Assembly: GCA_016177925.1 (NCBI GenBank)
Contig: JACOUH010000099.1
Location: 1 to 37,088, forward strand
Reading direction: 5' to 3'
Origin: Planctomycetota bacterium
GTDB taxonomy: Bacteria > Planctomycetota > Planctomycetia > Gemmatales > Gemmataceae
Length of the DNA stretch: 37,088 bases
Of this stretch, positions 1-8,834 are shown in pieces. A program made the translations under genes and the position numbers. The notes below the pieces were generated by a model. It searched no databases. It saw only the letters and a program-made list of their open reading frames with translations, and was not told the DNA's origin. Position 1 is the stretch's first letter; every line of letters starts with the position of its first letter.

Positions 1-1
1 G

Positions 2-3000
2 ACGGAGTACCGGGACGAGGTGGGCAACCGGACCAGCTTTGTCTACGACGCCAACAACGGCCACCTGCTGAGCGTCAAGGATGCCCTGAGCCAGCTGACC
101 ACCTTGACGTACAACCCCAGCAGCGGCCTGCTGGAGACGGTGACCGATGCGCTGGGGCGTGTGACCACCACGCTGTACGACAACGCCCGCCGCGTGCAGA
201 CGACCCTCAACGCACTGGGCGACCGGGCCACGCTCACCTACGACAGCAACGGCAACGTGGCCACGCAGGTCGACGAGCTGGGCCGGACCACGACCTTTGT
301 CAATGACGCGCTGGGCCGGGTGACGGGACAGACCGACCCGATGGGGGCGCTGTTGACCTACGTCTACAACGGCATTGGCCTGGAAACCTCGGAGAAGGAT
401 GCGCTGGGGCACGGCACCAGCCTGGTCTACAACTCGCGGGGCGAGCAGACCCAACGCAAGGAGGCGGACGGCACCGTCCACTGGTCCACGTACGACCCAG
501 CCGGGCAGGACACGCTCGACCGCAACGCCAACGGCCACTCGACCTCCACCGTCTACGATGCCGCTGGCCGGCCGAAGTACCACATCCATGCCTTCGGGAC
601 GGTGACCTACGACTACAACCTGGCCGGGGAGATGATCCGCCAGCGCAACGAGCTGGGCGCTGCCACCATCTCCACTTACGACCTGATGGGCCGGCTCAAG
701 ACCGTCACCGATGCCCTGAACGAAGTGACCACCACGGTCTACGATGCGGCGGGCAACGTCAGCGAGGCGGACGATGCCCGCGGCTACAAGACCACCTATG
801 CGTACGATGCCCTCAACCGCCAGGTGGCCCTGACCCAGGCGGCCGGCACCAGCGACGCCGCCACCGCGACGACGGTCTACGACGAGGTCGGCAACGTGTC
901 CCAGACGATCGACCCGCTGGGACACATCACCTCGACCGCCTATGATGCGCTATACCGGGTCACCAAGGTAACCGAGGCCAAGGGCAGCGCGGACGAGCGC
1001 TCGGTCACCTATGCTTACGACCAGGTGGGCAACCAGGTGTCGATGACCGACGCGCGGCTGGTTCGCACCGACACCACCTTCGACAAGGACAACCGTCCGA
1101 CCGTGGTGACCGAAGCGGCGGGTACGTCCCTGGCCCGCGTGAGCACCACGGTCTACGACCTGCAGGGCAACGTCACCAGCGCCGTCGATGCGTTGGGGCG
1201 GACCGTCACCTTTGCGTATGACGCGCTGAACCGGCAGGTGTCGCAGACCACGGCCGCGGGCACGGCGGATGCGGAGACGACCTACCAGGAGTTCGACGGC
1301 GAGGGAGACCTCGTCAGTGCGGTGGACGGCCTGGGGCACCCCAGCAATACCTGGTACGACCAGTTGGAGCGTCCGGTCACGTTCAGGGACCGGCTGGGGA
1401 ACACGACGCGGCGGGGCTACGATGCGGCCAGTGGCTTGCAGTCGACCACGGACGCGCAGACGCCCTACCCCAACGTCACCCGCTACACGCCGGACAAGCT
1501 GGGCCGGCAGTGGGTGGTGAAGGATGCCCTGGGCAACACGTTCACGACGGTCTACGACGCGGTGGGCAACCAGGTCGGCACGATCGACGCCCGTGGCAAC
1601 CAGGGCACGGCGGTCTACGATGGGCTCAACCGGGCCATTGCCCAGGTCGATGCGCTGACCAACCGGGTCACGACGGTCTACGACAAGGCGGGCAACGTCG
1701 TCCAGCAGATCGACGCCGCCAGCAAGACGATTACCTACACGTATGACAACCTGAACCGGCAGATAACGATGCAGGCCCCGGGCCTGGGGGTGTTCACGAC
1801 GGTCTACGATGCGGGCGACAACGTGGTCAACACCATCGATGGGCTGGGCCACAAGACGACAATGGTCTACGATGAGTTGGGCCGCAAGACCAAGGACATC
1901 GATGCGCTGGGCAAGACGACGACCTACCTGTACGACGCGCTGGGCAACCAGACCGGGCTGATTGACCCCGATGGCAACCGCACCACCTTTGTGTACGATA
2001 ACCAGAACCGGGTGGTGACGCAGACCGATCCGCTGGGGCACAGCGTCACGATGGCCTACGACAAGGATAATCAGCTGCTGTCGCGGACCGACCGCCTGGC
2101 CCGGCGCATCGACGACGCCTACGACTGGAACGGGCAGCTGGTGACGGAGACGTGGTACAACAGCCAGGGCAGTGCGGTCAACACGCTGACGCACAGCTAT
2201 GATCCCAACGGCAACGAGCTGATGGCGCAGGACAGCCACGGCGCCTACACCATGACCTATGACGTGCTCAACCGGGTCAACACGGTCCAGGGCTTGTTCG
2301 GGCTGACGTTGACGTACAGCTACGACGCCGTGGGCAACCGGGTCAAGCTGCAGGACAGCAAGGGCGGCGTGACCACCTCGGTCTACGACAAGGACAACCA
2401 ACTGACGAGCCGGCAGTTCGGCGGGGTGGGGCAGACGCCGTTGCGAATCGATACGGCCTACAACGCGCGCAACCTGGTGGGCACGCTCACGCGTTACAGC
2501 GACCTGGCGGGCACCAGCAAGGTGGGCGAGTCGGACTACAGCTACGACGATGGCCAGCGCGTGACGAACATTCAGCACAAGAACGGCGCGACGCCGGGCA
2601 CGGTCCTGTCCAACCTGACCTATACGTATGACAACGCCGGTCAACTGCAGACCGATACGATCGACGGGACGCTGCGCAGCTACACGCACGACACCGCCGA
2701 CCAGTTGACCAACGACGGCACGGAGACGTTCACCTTTGATCCGGCGGGCAACCGCAACGGGGCCGGGATCTTCACGGTCGGCACGGACAATCGCTTGACC
2801 AACGACAGCCTGTGGACCTACAGCTACGATTTAGAGAACAACCTCAGCAAGAAGAGCCTGGGGACCAATGCCGAGACCTGGACCTTCGGCTACACCAACA
2901 GAAACCAGTTGGACATGGCCGAGGACCGCGCCACCGACAGCGGCACCCTGTTGCTCAAGCTGGTCTACCAATATGACGTCTATGGGCGTAGGATTGAGCA

Positions 3001-4225
3001 GGACCGCTGGACGGCGGCGACGGGCACGGTGGTGCTGCGTTTCGGCTACGACGGTCCGGACGTCCTGGTCGACCTGGACGGCAGCAACAACCTGAGCACC
3101 CGCTACGTGCGTCCCGACGGGGTGGACGCCTTGGGGGCGCGGATCGGGTCGGGGACGGTGGCCTGGTACTTGACGGACCGTGAGGGTTCGGTGGTAGCGA
3201 TGATGGATGCCAGCGCGGTGGTGCAGGACAAGATCACCTATGGCGGCTTCGGCAACGTGCGCAACGAGACGAACGCGTCGTTTGGGGACCGCTACAAGTA
3301 CACGGGGCGGGAGTACGAGGGGACGGCGGGGCTGAAGTGGACCTACAACCGTGCCCGCTGGTACGACACCGATCACGACCGCTGGACGACCGAGGACCCG
3401 CTGGGCTTCGGCGCCGGCGACTACAACCTCAACCGCTACCTCCGCAACAACCCGACCAATGGGACCGATCCGAGTGGACTGAAGTCACTGTCCTCCCCTG
3501 CTCAATTCAAAGGCTATGGAACAGTAAGCTGGGAGGCCAAGGGAGATCGATTGACGATCACGTTCAGCGGCCATGGTGCTGAGGGGGCGAAGGGTGTGGG
3601 CTTCATGAGGGTAAAGCAATCGATGCAGCTTGAAGTGTTCGGCCTGTACGACGTGAAGCCCAACCGGCGATTCGCCGTGGAGCTTCCAGCAGGGTACTCT
3701 CTCGACGACCCTAAGGCGCCAAAGCATGGCCACGAGCATACGTCGGCAAGTAGTAGCGCCCCACACCCAGTGAAAGACCACGGGTGGAAGGGGGAGTTCT
3801 CGAAAGGCCGCTATACGCACGATCCTAAGGAAGGTACGATCACATGGTTCGATAATCCGAGCGCGGCGGAGTTTCTCCTTCCCCAGGCCGAAAAACATGT
3901 CGTGAAGGAATTGGGAATGACGCGGCAATTCGGTCGGGACACGGGGCGCTTAGTTGGGGTCCGGATCGTCCAGCGGTTCGCTACTACGGTTTACCTGGGC
4001 TCTGGCCTCCGGAAAATCCCAGTGTTGACTATCGTCTGGACTTCCACAGAGGAGAAAGGCCTGGGGGGGCCAAAACTCCTGCCGGGGGAGCACTACAGTG
4101 TGTGGGGTCCACAGGTGAAAATCCTCTACGCAACTGATGACGCAGAATGGGTCAACCACTTCAGAGCGATGTACTGGTCGACCCGCGGAGGTCCTCGTGA
4201 GGAACTCAACAATGGTGAATGGTAA
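2..4225 (+). CDS. RHS/YD-repeat protein, 5' end outside window, with unrecognised C-terminal tip
   Basis: The frame is open from the left edge, so the true start lies upstream; the in-frame GTG at 20 falls inside a YD repeat and is not a start. Counting from that GTG, about 1,060 residues are degenerate YD repeats of roughly 21 residues (pattern TTxYDxxGNVxxxxDxxG), which in this family form a beta-cage shell. The conserved RHS core follows (YKYTGREYEG, RARWYDTDHDRWTTEDPLG, then DPSGL at about residue 1150-1154). After that comes a 247-residue tip (3482-4222) unlike the repeats, with more mixed base composition and codon use, as expected for an exchangeable RHS C-terminal domain. I see no nuclease, deaminase or ADP-ribosylation signature in the tip, so a toxin role is only inferred from position. 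RHS proteins are typically exported or surface exposed; the export signal would be upstream of the window. Confidence 0.93.
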   Translation, partial: TEYRDEVGNRTSFVYDANNGHLLSVKDALSQLTTLTYNPSSGLLETVTDALGRVTTTLYDNARRVQTTLNALGDRATLTYDSNGNVATQVDELGRTTTFVNDALGRVTGQTDPMGALLTYVYNGIGLETSEKDALGHGTSLVYNSRGEQTQRKEADGTVHWSTYDPAGQDTLDRNANGHSTSTVYDAAGRPKYHIHAFGTVTYDYNLAGEMIRQRNELGAATISTYDLMGRLKTVTDALNEVTTTVYDAAGNVSEADDARGYKTTYAYDALNRQVALTQAAGTSDAATATTVYDEVGNVSQTIDPLGHITSTAYDALYRVTKVTEAKGSADERSVTYAYDQVGNQVSMTDARLVRTDTTFDKDNRPTVVTEAAGTSLARVSTTVYDLQGNVTSAVDALGRTVTFAYDALNRQVSQTTAAGTADAETTYQEFDGEGDLVSAVDGLGHPSNTWYDQLERPVTFRDRLGNTTRRGYDAASGLQSTTDAQTPYPNVTRYTPDKLGRQWVVKDALGNTFTTVYDAVGNQVGTIDARGNQGTAVYDGLNRAIAQVDALTNRVTTVYDKAGNVVQQIDAASKTITYTYDNLNRQITMQAPGLGVFTTVYDAGDNVVNTIDGLGHKTTMVYDELGRKTKDIDALGKTTTYLYDALGNQTGLIDPDGNRTTFVYDNQNRVVTQTDPLGHSVTMAYDKDNQLLSRTDRLARRIDDAYDWNGQLVTETWYNSQGSAVNTLTHSYDPNGNELMAQDSHGAYTMTYDVLNRVNTVQGLFGLTLTYSYDAVGNRVKLQDSKGGVTTSVYDKDNQLTSRQFGGVGQTPLRIDTAYNARNLVGTLTRYSDLAGTSKVGESDYSYDDGQRVTNIQHKNGATPGTVLSNLTYTYDNAGQLQTDTIDGTLRSYTHDTADQLTNDGTETFTFDPAGNRNGAGIFTVGTDNRLTNDSLWTYSYDLENNLSKKSLGTNAETWTFGYTNRNQLDMAEDRATDSGTLLLKLVYQYDVYGRRIEQDRWTAATGTVVLRFGYDGPDVLVDLDGSNNLSTRYVRPDGVDALGARIGSGTVAWYLTDREGSVVAMMDASAVVQDKITYGGFGNVRNETNASFGDRYKYTGREYEGTAGLKWTYNRARWYDTDHDRWTTEDPLGFGAGDYNLNRYLRNNPTNGTDPSGLKSLSSPAQFKGYGTVSWEAKGDRLTITFSGHGAEGAKGVGFMRVKQSMQLEVFGLYDVKPNRRFAVELPAGYSLDDPKAPKHGHEHTSASSSAPHPVKDHGWKGEFSKGRYTHDPKEGTITWFDNPSAAEFLLPQAEKHVVKELGMTRQFGRDTGRLVGVRIVQRFATTVYLGSGLRKIPVLTIVWTSTEEKGLGGPKLLPGEHYSVWGPQVKILYATDDAEWVNHFRAMYWSTRGGPREELNNGEW

Positions 4226-4240
4226 CCATTCACCCAAGGC

Positions 4241-4417
4241 ATGTTGTATGAATTCCGCGGAATCGTCGAGAAACACTACGGATGCATCAACGCTCATGGA
4301 TTGCAGTCTCAGAGTTGGTCTCTCGTGTCGGCCATGAGATCAATCTGCACCGAGGCAGTGTACGGTTTGCTCGTGGGTTGTGGTCACCCAAACGCCCTGG
4401 CTGCAGTGAAAGGTTAG
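4241..4417 (+). CDS. small ORF directly after the RHS tip, 58 codons; possible immunity gene or read-off tail
   Basis: An ATG at 4241 opens a 58-codon ORF ending at TAG 4415-4417, 15 bp after the RHS stop (TAA 4223-4225). A weak AAGG lies 5 bases before the ATG. The ORF is in the same frame as the RHS gene, with no other stop between, so it could be a separate small gene, the start of an RHS immunity gene later lost, or the former C-terminus of the RHS protein cut off by the TAA. The product starts MLYEFRGIVEKHYG and has four cysteines; I do not recognise it. Position right after an RHS tip is where immunity genes usually sit, but 58 residues is short for one. Chance is a real alternative. 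Confidence 0.3.
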   Translation: MLYEFRGIVEKHYGCINAHGLQSQSWSLVSAMRSICTEAVYGLLVGCGHPNALAAVKG

Positions 4418-4521
4418 GGTAATTGACCGATGTCTGCTGCCAGCTACATCGATCAGAGACGATAGCACGCTAGACGTTCGGTGAGCGAGCGTGCCGCGCC
4501 TCGCCTAGTGGAGGTTGTCCG

Positions 4522-6033
4522 ATGAGAGTGTTGTTGTGCGTCGTTTGCATGCTCTTCTCGGCTGCCCTCCACCTGCTGGGCGGCTCTCCGAGTGGGGCAC
4601 CGGACGCCGCGTGGTCAGCCATCTCGGTGTCGGAAAACCACGTCGACGCTGCGACGGTCGCGGCGTACCAGAAGCTCGGGGCTGTTTACTGCGGCCTCAA
4701 GGTCGATCCGCTTGGTCGTTTGGAGACCACGGTCAGGAAGTATGCGCCAGCAGGGAGTTTGTCGGTTTTCCGGTTTGATAAAGAGCTGCCCGACGGCAAA
4801 CCGCCAAAGCTGCCGCCGGTCGCGGTGCGATTTGGACTCGATTTCAGGCCCAGAAAGTTGACGCAGGAGGGAAAGCTGACGGACGCAGGGTTGAAGGAGT
4901 TGGCGGGGCTTGACAACCTCTCCTACCTTGATCTCAGTTATACAGAGGTGACGGACGCAGGGTTGAAGGAGCTGGCGGGACTGAAGAAGCTCGCTGCGCT
5001 CCGTCTCTCCGGCCCGGCGACAACGGGCGCGGGGCTGAAGGAGTTAGGGCGCCTTCCAAACCTCGCCTGGCTTGACCTCAGCTTCCCCGGTGTGCAGGAC
5101 GCAGACCTGAAGGAGCTGGCAGGTCTTGCGAAACTGGCCCATCTTGATCTTTCGGACACAGGAGTGACGGACGCCGGGCTCAAAGAGCTACGGGGCGTGA
5201 AGAACCTCACCTCGCTGTATCTCCGCCGCAGCCTAGTGACGGACGCGGGCTTGAAGGAACTGGTGAGCCTCAAAAAGCTCGGCACACTCGATCTCTGCAA
5301 CACGAACGTTACGGACGCCGGGCTGAAGGAGGTGGGGAAAGTCAAGAGCCTCACCACACTCGATCTCACCTTCGCTCGGGTGACGGCTGTAGGGCTGAAG
5401 GAGCTGGCGGGGCTTGAGAACCTCACCAGGCTCCATCTCTATGGCGCCCGTGTGACAGACGCGGGGTTGAAGGAAATCGGGGGCCTCAAGAATCTCACCG
5501 CGCTTTATCTAAGCGGCCAAGGGGTCACGGACGCTGGGCTGAAGGAACTAGCGGGCCTCAAGAAACTCGCCGTTCTTCGTCTCGTTTGCCCCGAAGTGAC
5601 GGACGCCGGACTGAAGGAATTGGCCTGGTTTACGAGACTGGCCCGGCTTGATCTCTCCGGCACCCGTGTGACGGACGCCGGGCTGAAGGAGTTAAGACGG
5701 CACCAACACCTCTCCTGGCTCGCTCTCAGCTTCACCCGTGTGACGGACGCGGGACTGAAGGGGGTCGCGGGTTGGAAGAACCTCACAAGGCTCGAGCTCT
5801 ACCAAACTCAGGTGACTGACGAGGGGCTAAAGGAGTTGGCGAAACTCAAGAATCTCTCCTACCTTGATCTCGGCGCCACCGAACTGACGGACGTTGGGTT
5901 GAAGGAGTTAGCGGAACTCAAGCAACTCACCACGCTCCTTCTTCTTAACACCCGGGAGGTGAGCGACTCAGGGATTAGGGAACTCAAGCGGGCGTTGCCA
6001 GGCTGTCGCATCCTGTCCGGGATACGGAGGTAG
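4522..6033 (+). CDS. exported leucine-rich-repeat protein with 24-residue DAGLKEL repeats
   Basis: ATG at 4522 is preceded by GGAGG at 4510-4514. Residues 1-26 look like a signal peptide (MRVLLCVVCMLFSAALHLLG), so the protein is probably exported. Residues 30-119 form a non-repeat N-terminal segment. From residue 120 come 15 tandem repeats of 24 residues (one of 25) with pattern TDAGLKELxxLxxLxxLxLxxTxV, then a terminal capping unit (SDSGIREL to the end). This is the bacterial, RNI-like LRR type very common in Gemmataceae; it should form a curved solenoid used for protein binding, partner unknown. The 503-residue length is ordinary. Base composition appears more AT-rich than the signalling genes downstream. 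The next feature is a mobile-element graveyard, so the gene appears to stand alone. Confidence 0.9.
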   Translation: MRVLLCVVCMLFSAALHLLGGSPSGAPDAAWSAISVSENHVDAATVAAYQKLGAVYCGLKVDPLGRLETTVRKYAPAGSLSVFRFDKELPDGKPPKLPPVAVRFGLDFRPRKLTQEGKLTDAGLKELAGLDNLSYLDLSYTEVTDAGLKELAGLKKLAALRLSGPATTGAGLKELGRLPNLAWLDLSFPGVQDADLKELAGLAKLAHLDLSDTGVTDAGLKELRGVKNLTSLYLRRSLVTDAGLKELVSLKKLGTLDLCNTNVTDAGLKEVGKVKSLTTLDLTFARVTAVGLKELAGLENLTRLHLYGARVTDAGLKEIGGLKNLTALYLSGQGVTDAGLKELAGLKKLAVLRLVCPEVTDAGLKELAWFTRLARLDLSGTRVTDAGLKELRRHQHLSWLALSFTRVTDAGLKGVAGWKNLTRLELYQTQVTDEGLKELAKLKNLSYLDLGATELTDVGLKELAELKQLTTLLLLNTREVSDSGIRELKRALPGCRILSGIRR

Positions 6034-6053
6034 AGCGACGAAAAGGGGGGAAA

Positions 6054-6066
6054 GGTGTCAGACACC
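6054..6066. repeat. short perfect hairpin GGTGTC-A-GACACC
   Basis: Thirteen bases with 6-bp perfect arms about 20 bp after the LRR stop codon. No T-run follows, so it is not a classical intrinsic terminator. It marks the junction between the LRR gene and the RHS/mobile remnants and may be a remnant repeat; little more can be said. Confidence 0.3.
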
Positions 6067-6151
6067 GAAAGCAACAGAAGATCGGAAATAGGAGCCGAAG
6101 GGAACAACCGAGACTTGGAACCATTGTGAGGTCTGACAAGAGGGTTTCTCC

Positions 6152-6610
6152 ATGAGCACAGACTACAGCGAGGCGGTCGAGAGAAAGGCGGTTGTCGGCA
6201 CGGCAACCCTGCCCGCACCAGCGGAGCGCGTTCGTTTCGTCTACCGGCTCGACGAACAGAGGCTCGGGGCTGGAGCGTTGACAGACCCAGGATCTGCCGC
6301 GGACGGCTCCCGCCTTTCCCTTGCCGAAGTGATCCACTACGACAGCTTCGGCAATCTGATGGCCGTGCGCGAGGACGAACAGGACGACAAGCGCACCGAG
6401 TCCCTCGCCGACTGGTGCGACACGCCGGTCGAGTTGGACACCGATCCCGACTGGATCTGTCTGCCGACGAGGTGGTACGACCCCAACCCAGGCCGCTGGA
6501 CGGCCGAAGATCCGCTCGGCGGTGCCGCGGACGACCCCAACCTCTACCGCTTCGTCGGCGGCCGCGGGGCAGAGATCCCTATCCCCGTCGCCGAGGCCCC
6601 GCAACCGTGA
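6152..6610 (+). pseudogene. RHS core fragment (orphan, 152 codons)
   Basis: The ORF starts ATG 6152 with AGAGGG about 9 bases upstream, so it may still be translated. The middle and end match the RHS core: VIHYDSFGNL, then TRWYDPNPGRWTAEDPLG and DPNLYRFVGG. A functional RHS gene would have hundreds of YD-repeat residues before this and a tip after it; both are missing, and the core spacing between FGN and RWYD is filled by an acidic stretch (EDEQDDKRTESLADW). I read it as a displaced or decaying C-terminal RHS core, perhaps an orphan module left by recombination with the RHS gene at the left of the window. The last 20 residues after VGG look random. Confidence 0.6.
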
Positions 6611-6663
6611 CCTCTGCCGAAACCGTTGCCCTTCCGCAGAAGACCACCACCGACGACGACACC

Positions 6664-6911
6664 ACGACTGCGGGTGACCGCCACCGAGCCCTCGACCGTA
6701 GCGTTCAACCCGCGCGGGAGGTAGTCGGCCACCTTGATGATGCCGCCGTCGCCCCCGGCCAGCGTCTGGCGCTGCCTCTGCCGCAGCACTCCTGTGCTTC
6801 GGTCTTCGCCTTGGCGTAGGCGGACCTCCGCTTGCCTTCCCCCAGACGGATCATCAATTCCCCCCGATCCATGTTCGCGCGGTAACAGATGCCTTCCTCA
6901 CCGCGTCTCCG
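6664..6911 (-). pseudogene. frameshifted N-terminal fragment of a phage-type tyrosine recombinase (integrase)
   Basis: Two adjacent minus-strand frames together resemble the N-terminus of a phage integrase. The first (6911 down to about 6789) reads like the AP2-like arm-binding domain: RRRGEEGICYRANMDRGEL, then LGEGKRRSAYAKAKTEAQE. The second, shifted by one base, continues LRQRQRQTLAGGDG and IIKVADYLPRGLNATVEGSV, resembling the start of the SAM-like core-binding domain (usual pattern TVADYLxRWLxxTV). The catalytic domain (R...HxxR...Y) is absent; the rest is lost. The upstream end lies about 12 bp from the IS21-like end, suggesting the element inserted at the front of the integrase gene. Resemblance is judged by eye. 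Confidence 0.55.
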
Positions 6912-6923
6912 AGTTTGCAATTC

Positions 6924-7165
6924 TGTCAGCGGGCGCTCAAAACCAGCCACCGATGGGTGCTTGAAAACCAGCCACTTTGAGGAGACGACAGTTCGCCAGT
7001 TACACTCGATGGAGTTCCCAGCGTCCTGGGAGATCCGTCATGGCGCACCACCTCACTATGGCTCTCATCGACACGATCCTTGCCCTGCACCAGCGTCGCT
7101 GGTCGCAACGTCGTATCGCCCGTGAACTCGGCATCGACCGCGAAACGCTCGCCCGCCGGCCCCGC
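6924..7165 (+). mobile_element. left end of an IS21-like element, truncated
   Basis: A TGTCAGCGGGCGC end at 6924 is followed by two direct copies of an AAAACCAGCCAC box (within 6937-6950 and 6962-6975, 25 bp apart). IS21-family ends characteristically carry several short transposase-binding repeats of this type. The start of an istA-like frame lies about 65 bp further in, as in intact members. The rest of istA, all of istB and the right end are missing before the RHS remnant at about 7290, so the element is dead. Confidence 0.6.
7040..7165 (+). pseudogene. istA: istA-type transposase fragment (N-terminal helix-turn-helix only)
   Basis: From ATG 7040 (or 7058) the frame reads LIDTILALHQRRWSQRRIAR followed by ELGIDRETLAR, the N-terminal helix-turn-helix that binds the ends of IS21-family elements. 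Homology fades after about codon 42; the same frame stays open to 7735 but its translation becomes low-complexity Arg/Ala/Gly/Cys, as expected for non-coding high-GC DNA. The DDE catalytic domain is absent. A complete IstA is usually several hundred residues, so this is an inactive remnant. Confidence 0.6.
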
Positions 7166-7289
7166 GCCAAGCGTGCGCCGCAACCACCCAACGGCGCTCA
7201 GGGCGGGACGGCCGTGGCCTGCCGCTGCGCCGTGGTCTGCGCGGCGGCTGCCTGCTGGGTCGCCGCCCAACGCTCGGGCAGCAACTCCG

Positions 7290-7514
7290 GCAACAGGCAA
7301 TGCCCTCGGCGCGGACGACCGGACCGCTCTGGCCGCGTGGACCGGACCGCTGGAGAACCTTCCCAACGAGGACGGAACCTTCCCGGGCCGCTATCGCTCT
7401 GCGGACACGCCCTACGACGTCGACATGGCTTTCGAGTCGGCCCGCAGCCGCGCGTACGATCCCACCGTGGGCGCCTGGCAGGACGAAGACCCGGTGCCAG
7501 GCCGACCAACCTGA
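7290..7514 (+). pseudogene. second RHS core fragment
   Basis: In frame 3 the translation ends with GRYRSADTPYDVDMAFESA, then RSRAYDPTVGAWQDEDPVP and a stop at 7512-7514. This is the RHS core signature (usually RxRYYDPTxGRWxxEDPLG) in degraded form. No credible start or YD repeats precede it; the upstream part of the frame (7080-7290) is antisense-like composition overlapping the istA fragment. It is a second copy of the same type of core as at 6152-6610, so this locus has collected at least two RHS C-terminal ends on either side of integrase and IS fragments. Confidence 0.5.
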
Positions 7515-8039
7515 ACGACGGCGCGGCACTCCCTGTGGATCGCTCTGGGGTCTGCACCCGCGGGGTGAGCCTATCAGGCTCGCCAGGACGCGGCAGCGGC
7601 GGGCCCCAGAGGGGCTGGCACGCGGCACGCACGGCCTGGTTCAAAAGCCAGGACGCGCGGGGGACCCCGGAAGGAAGCGGTGTGTGTATTGGGTGCGCGC
7701 GCCAGGCAATCCATTCCGCCGCGGAGCCAACGTGACGTACGACCGGGGTTCGTTGCCAGGGGTTCCGCTGCGGCGGTTCCCCTTTCGTGGAACCGTCCCT
7801 GCCACGGTGGCACGCTGGCACGCACACCGGCACCGCCGCGCGGGGGACAGCACACTCGCTCGGGCAGGCTGCCGGCCGGGAGCACGCCGGTGGTCCAGAA
7901 GTCCCGCACGCGCCAGGGCAGCAAGCGGACAGGGCCCACCTTCGGGCCACGCGCTCCGCGATGCCCCCGCAGCCTGGCACAGGCGGCGACCCCCGACCCC
8001 CGACCCGGTACGCCCCTCTGAAAAACGGCGGCAACTCCT
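7515..8039. other. gene-free stretch between the mobile graveyard and the lipoprotein gene
   Basis: All six frames are partly open here, as usual for very GC-rich DNA, but none shows a recognisable motif, plausible start or family-like composition. A short GC-rich hairpin-like stretch occurs around 7763-7785. I see no tRNA or long repeat. It may be further decayed mobile DNA. Confidence 0.4.
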
Positions 8040-8834
8040 TCACTCCTTCGGGCCGATGAAGACCAGCTCGTTGTAGTCCTCGTAATGGTGGAAGTCGGGG
8101 ACGGTCAGCGCGGCCGTCGAGGACAGGTCCGGCCGCTCGAATGCCACGGAGTAATCGTAGCGGCAAAGAGCGAACCGCCACTTGTCGCCTGGTTTCGGCT
8201 TGCCGCCCGCTGCCTTGAAGGCCGTCCAGGGAATGCGGCCCTCGACGGTCCAGCCCTTGTCCTTGTCGCGGTAGTCGTTCACCGTGTCGCGCTTGTCGCG
8301 CAACTGCACGGCGGACTCCATGCCGAGCTTCGTTAGCGCTGCGAAGCGATTGTAGCCGCCCGCCCCGCGCGAGGGCATGAACAGTTCCAACTGGGTGTTC
8401 AGGACGTTGACCTGGAACTCGTAGTACTGCAAGGGGAAATCGTTGTCCTTGTCGACCGACGGCTTGAAGAACAGCTCGAAGACGTCGTCGTACCAGGTCA
8501 TGCCGTTGCGCTCTTTCACTGTCCCGTACAGGTCGGCATCGTCCATGATGGCGGAGAAGTAGAGGTAGCGATCGTCCCACAGCAAGCGGGCCTCGGTAGC
8601 CGTCCGCGCTTTGCGCTTCTCCCAGAAGACGACGAAATGGTCGATGGTCATTGCGTCCACCCAGGACTTCTCGTCAATCTTGCCGTCGATGCGCAGGCGC
8701 CCGCTCGCCCAGCGGCACTCGATGGAGCGTGTGACCGTGGGGGCGTCCTCCTTCGCCGGTTCGGGCGCCCCTGTCAGACACCCGGCCAGGGCCAGGATGC
8801 CGACCCACCACAACCGCCGGACACTCGTCTTCAT
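8040..8834 (-). CDS. lipoprotein with a CBM9-like (DOMON-type) carbohydrate-binding domain
   Basis: The start ATG (8832-8834) overlaps the stop of the upstream gene (TGA 8831-8833) and is preceded by an AAAGGAGGGG ribosome-binding site, so translation is coupled. A signal peptide ends in a lipobox (LALAGC, Cys19). The rest of the 264-residue protein is one domain of the family-9 carbohydrate-binding type: RIDGKIDEKSWVDA near residue 50, EARLLWDDRYLYFSA near 85, WYDDVFELFFKP near 115, YYEFQVNVLNTQLELF, and the closing strand GWTVEGRIPWTAF. Such domains occur as the outer ligand-binding part of planctomycete surface proteins; no catalytic domain is present. Ligand is unknown; a sugar or polysaccharide is inferred. 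It is the last gene of the minus-strand run that begins with the kinase at 11538. Confidence 0.85.
   Translation of the reverse strand: MKTSVRRLWWVGILALAGCLTGAPEPAKEDAPTVTRSIECRWASGRLRIDGKIDEKSWVDAMTIDHFVVFWEKRKARTATEARLLWDDRYLYFSAIMDDADLYGTVKERNGMTWYDDVFELFFKPSVDKDNDFPLQYYEFQVNVLNTQLELFMPSRGAGGYNRFAALTKLGMESAVQLRDKRDTVNDYRDKDKGWTVEGRIPWTAFKAAGGKPKPGDKWRFALCRYDYSVAFERPDLSSTAALTVPDFHHYEDYNELVFIGPKE

Noticed and set aside
950..2689. 579-codon minus-strand ORF inside the RHS gene
   Set aside because: Shadow of the YD repeats: Val/Arg/Gln/His-rich translation without motifs, antisense to a clear coding frame.
4880..5960. Regular ~72-bp DNA periodicity suggestive of a CRISPR array or tandem repeat
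   Set aside because: It is the codon-level trace of the 24-residue LRR; units vary and lie in an intact ORF.
7198..8580. 460-codon minus-strand ORF over the lipoprotein gene
   Set aside because: Overlaps the clear CBM9-like lipoprotein in another frame; translation is Arg/Pro-rich with no motif or start context.
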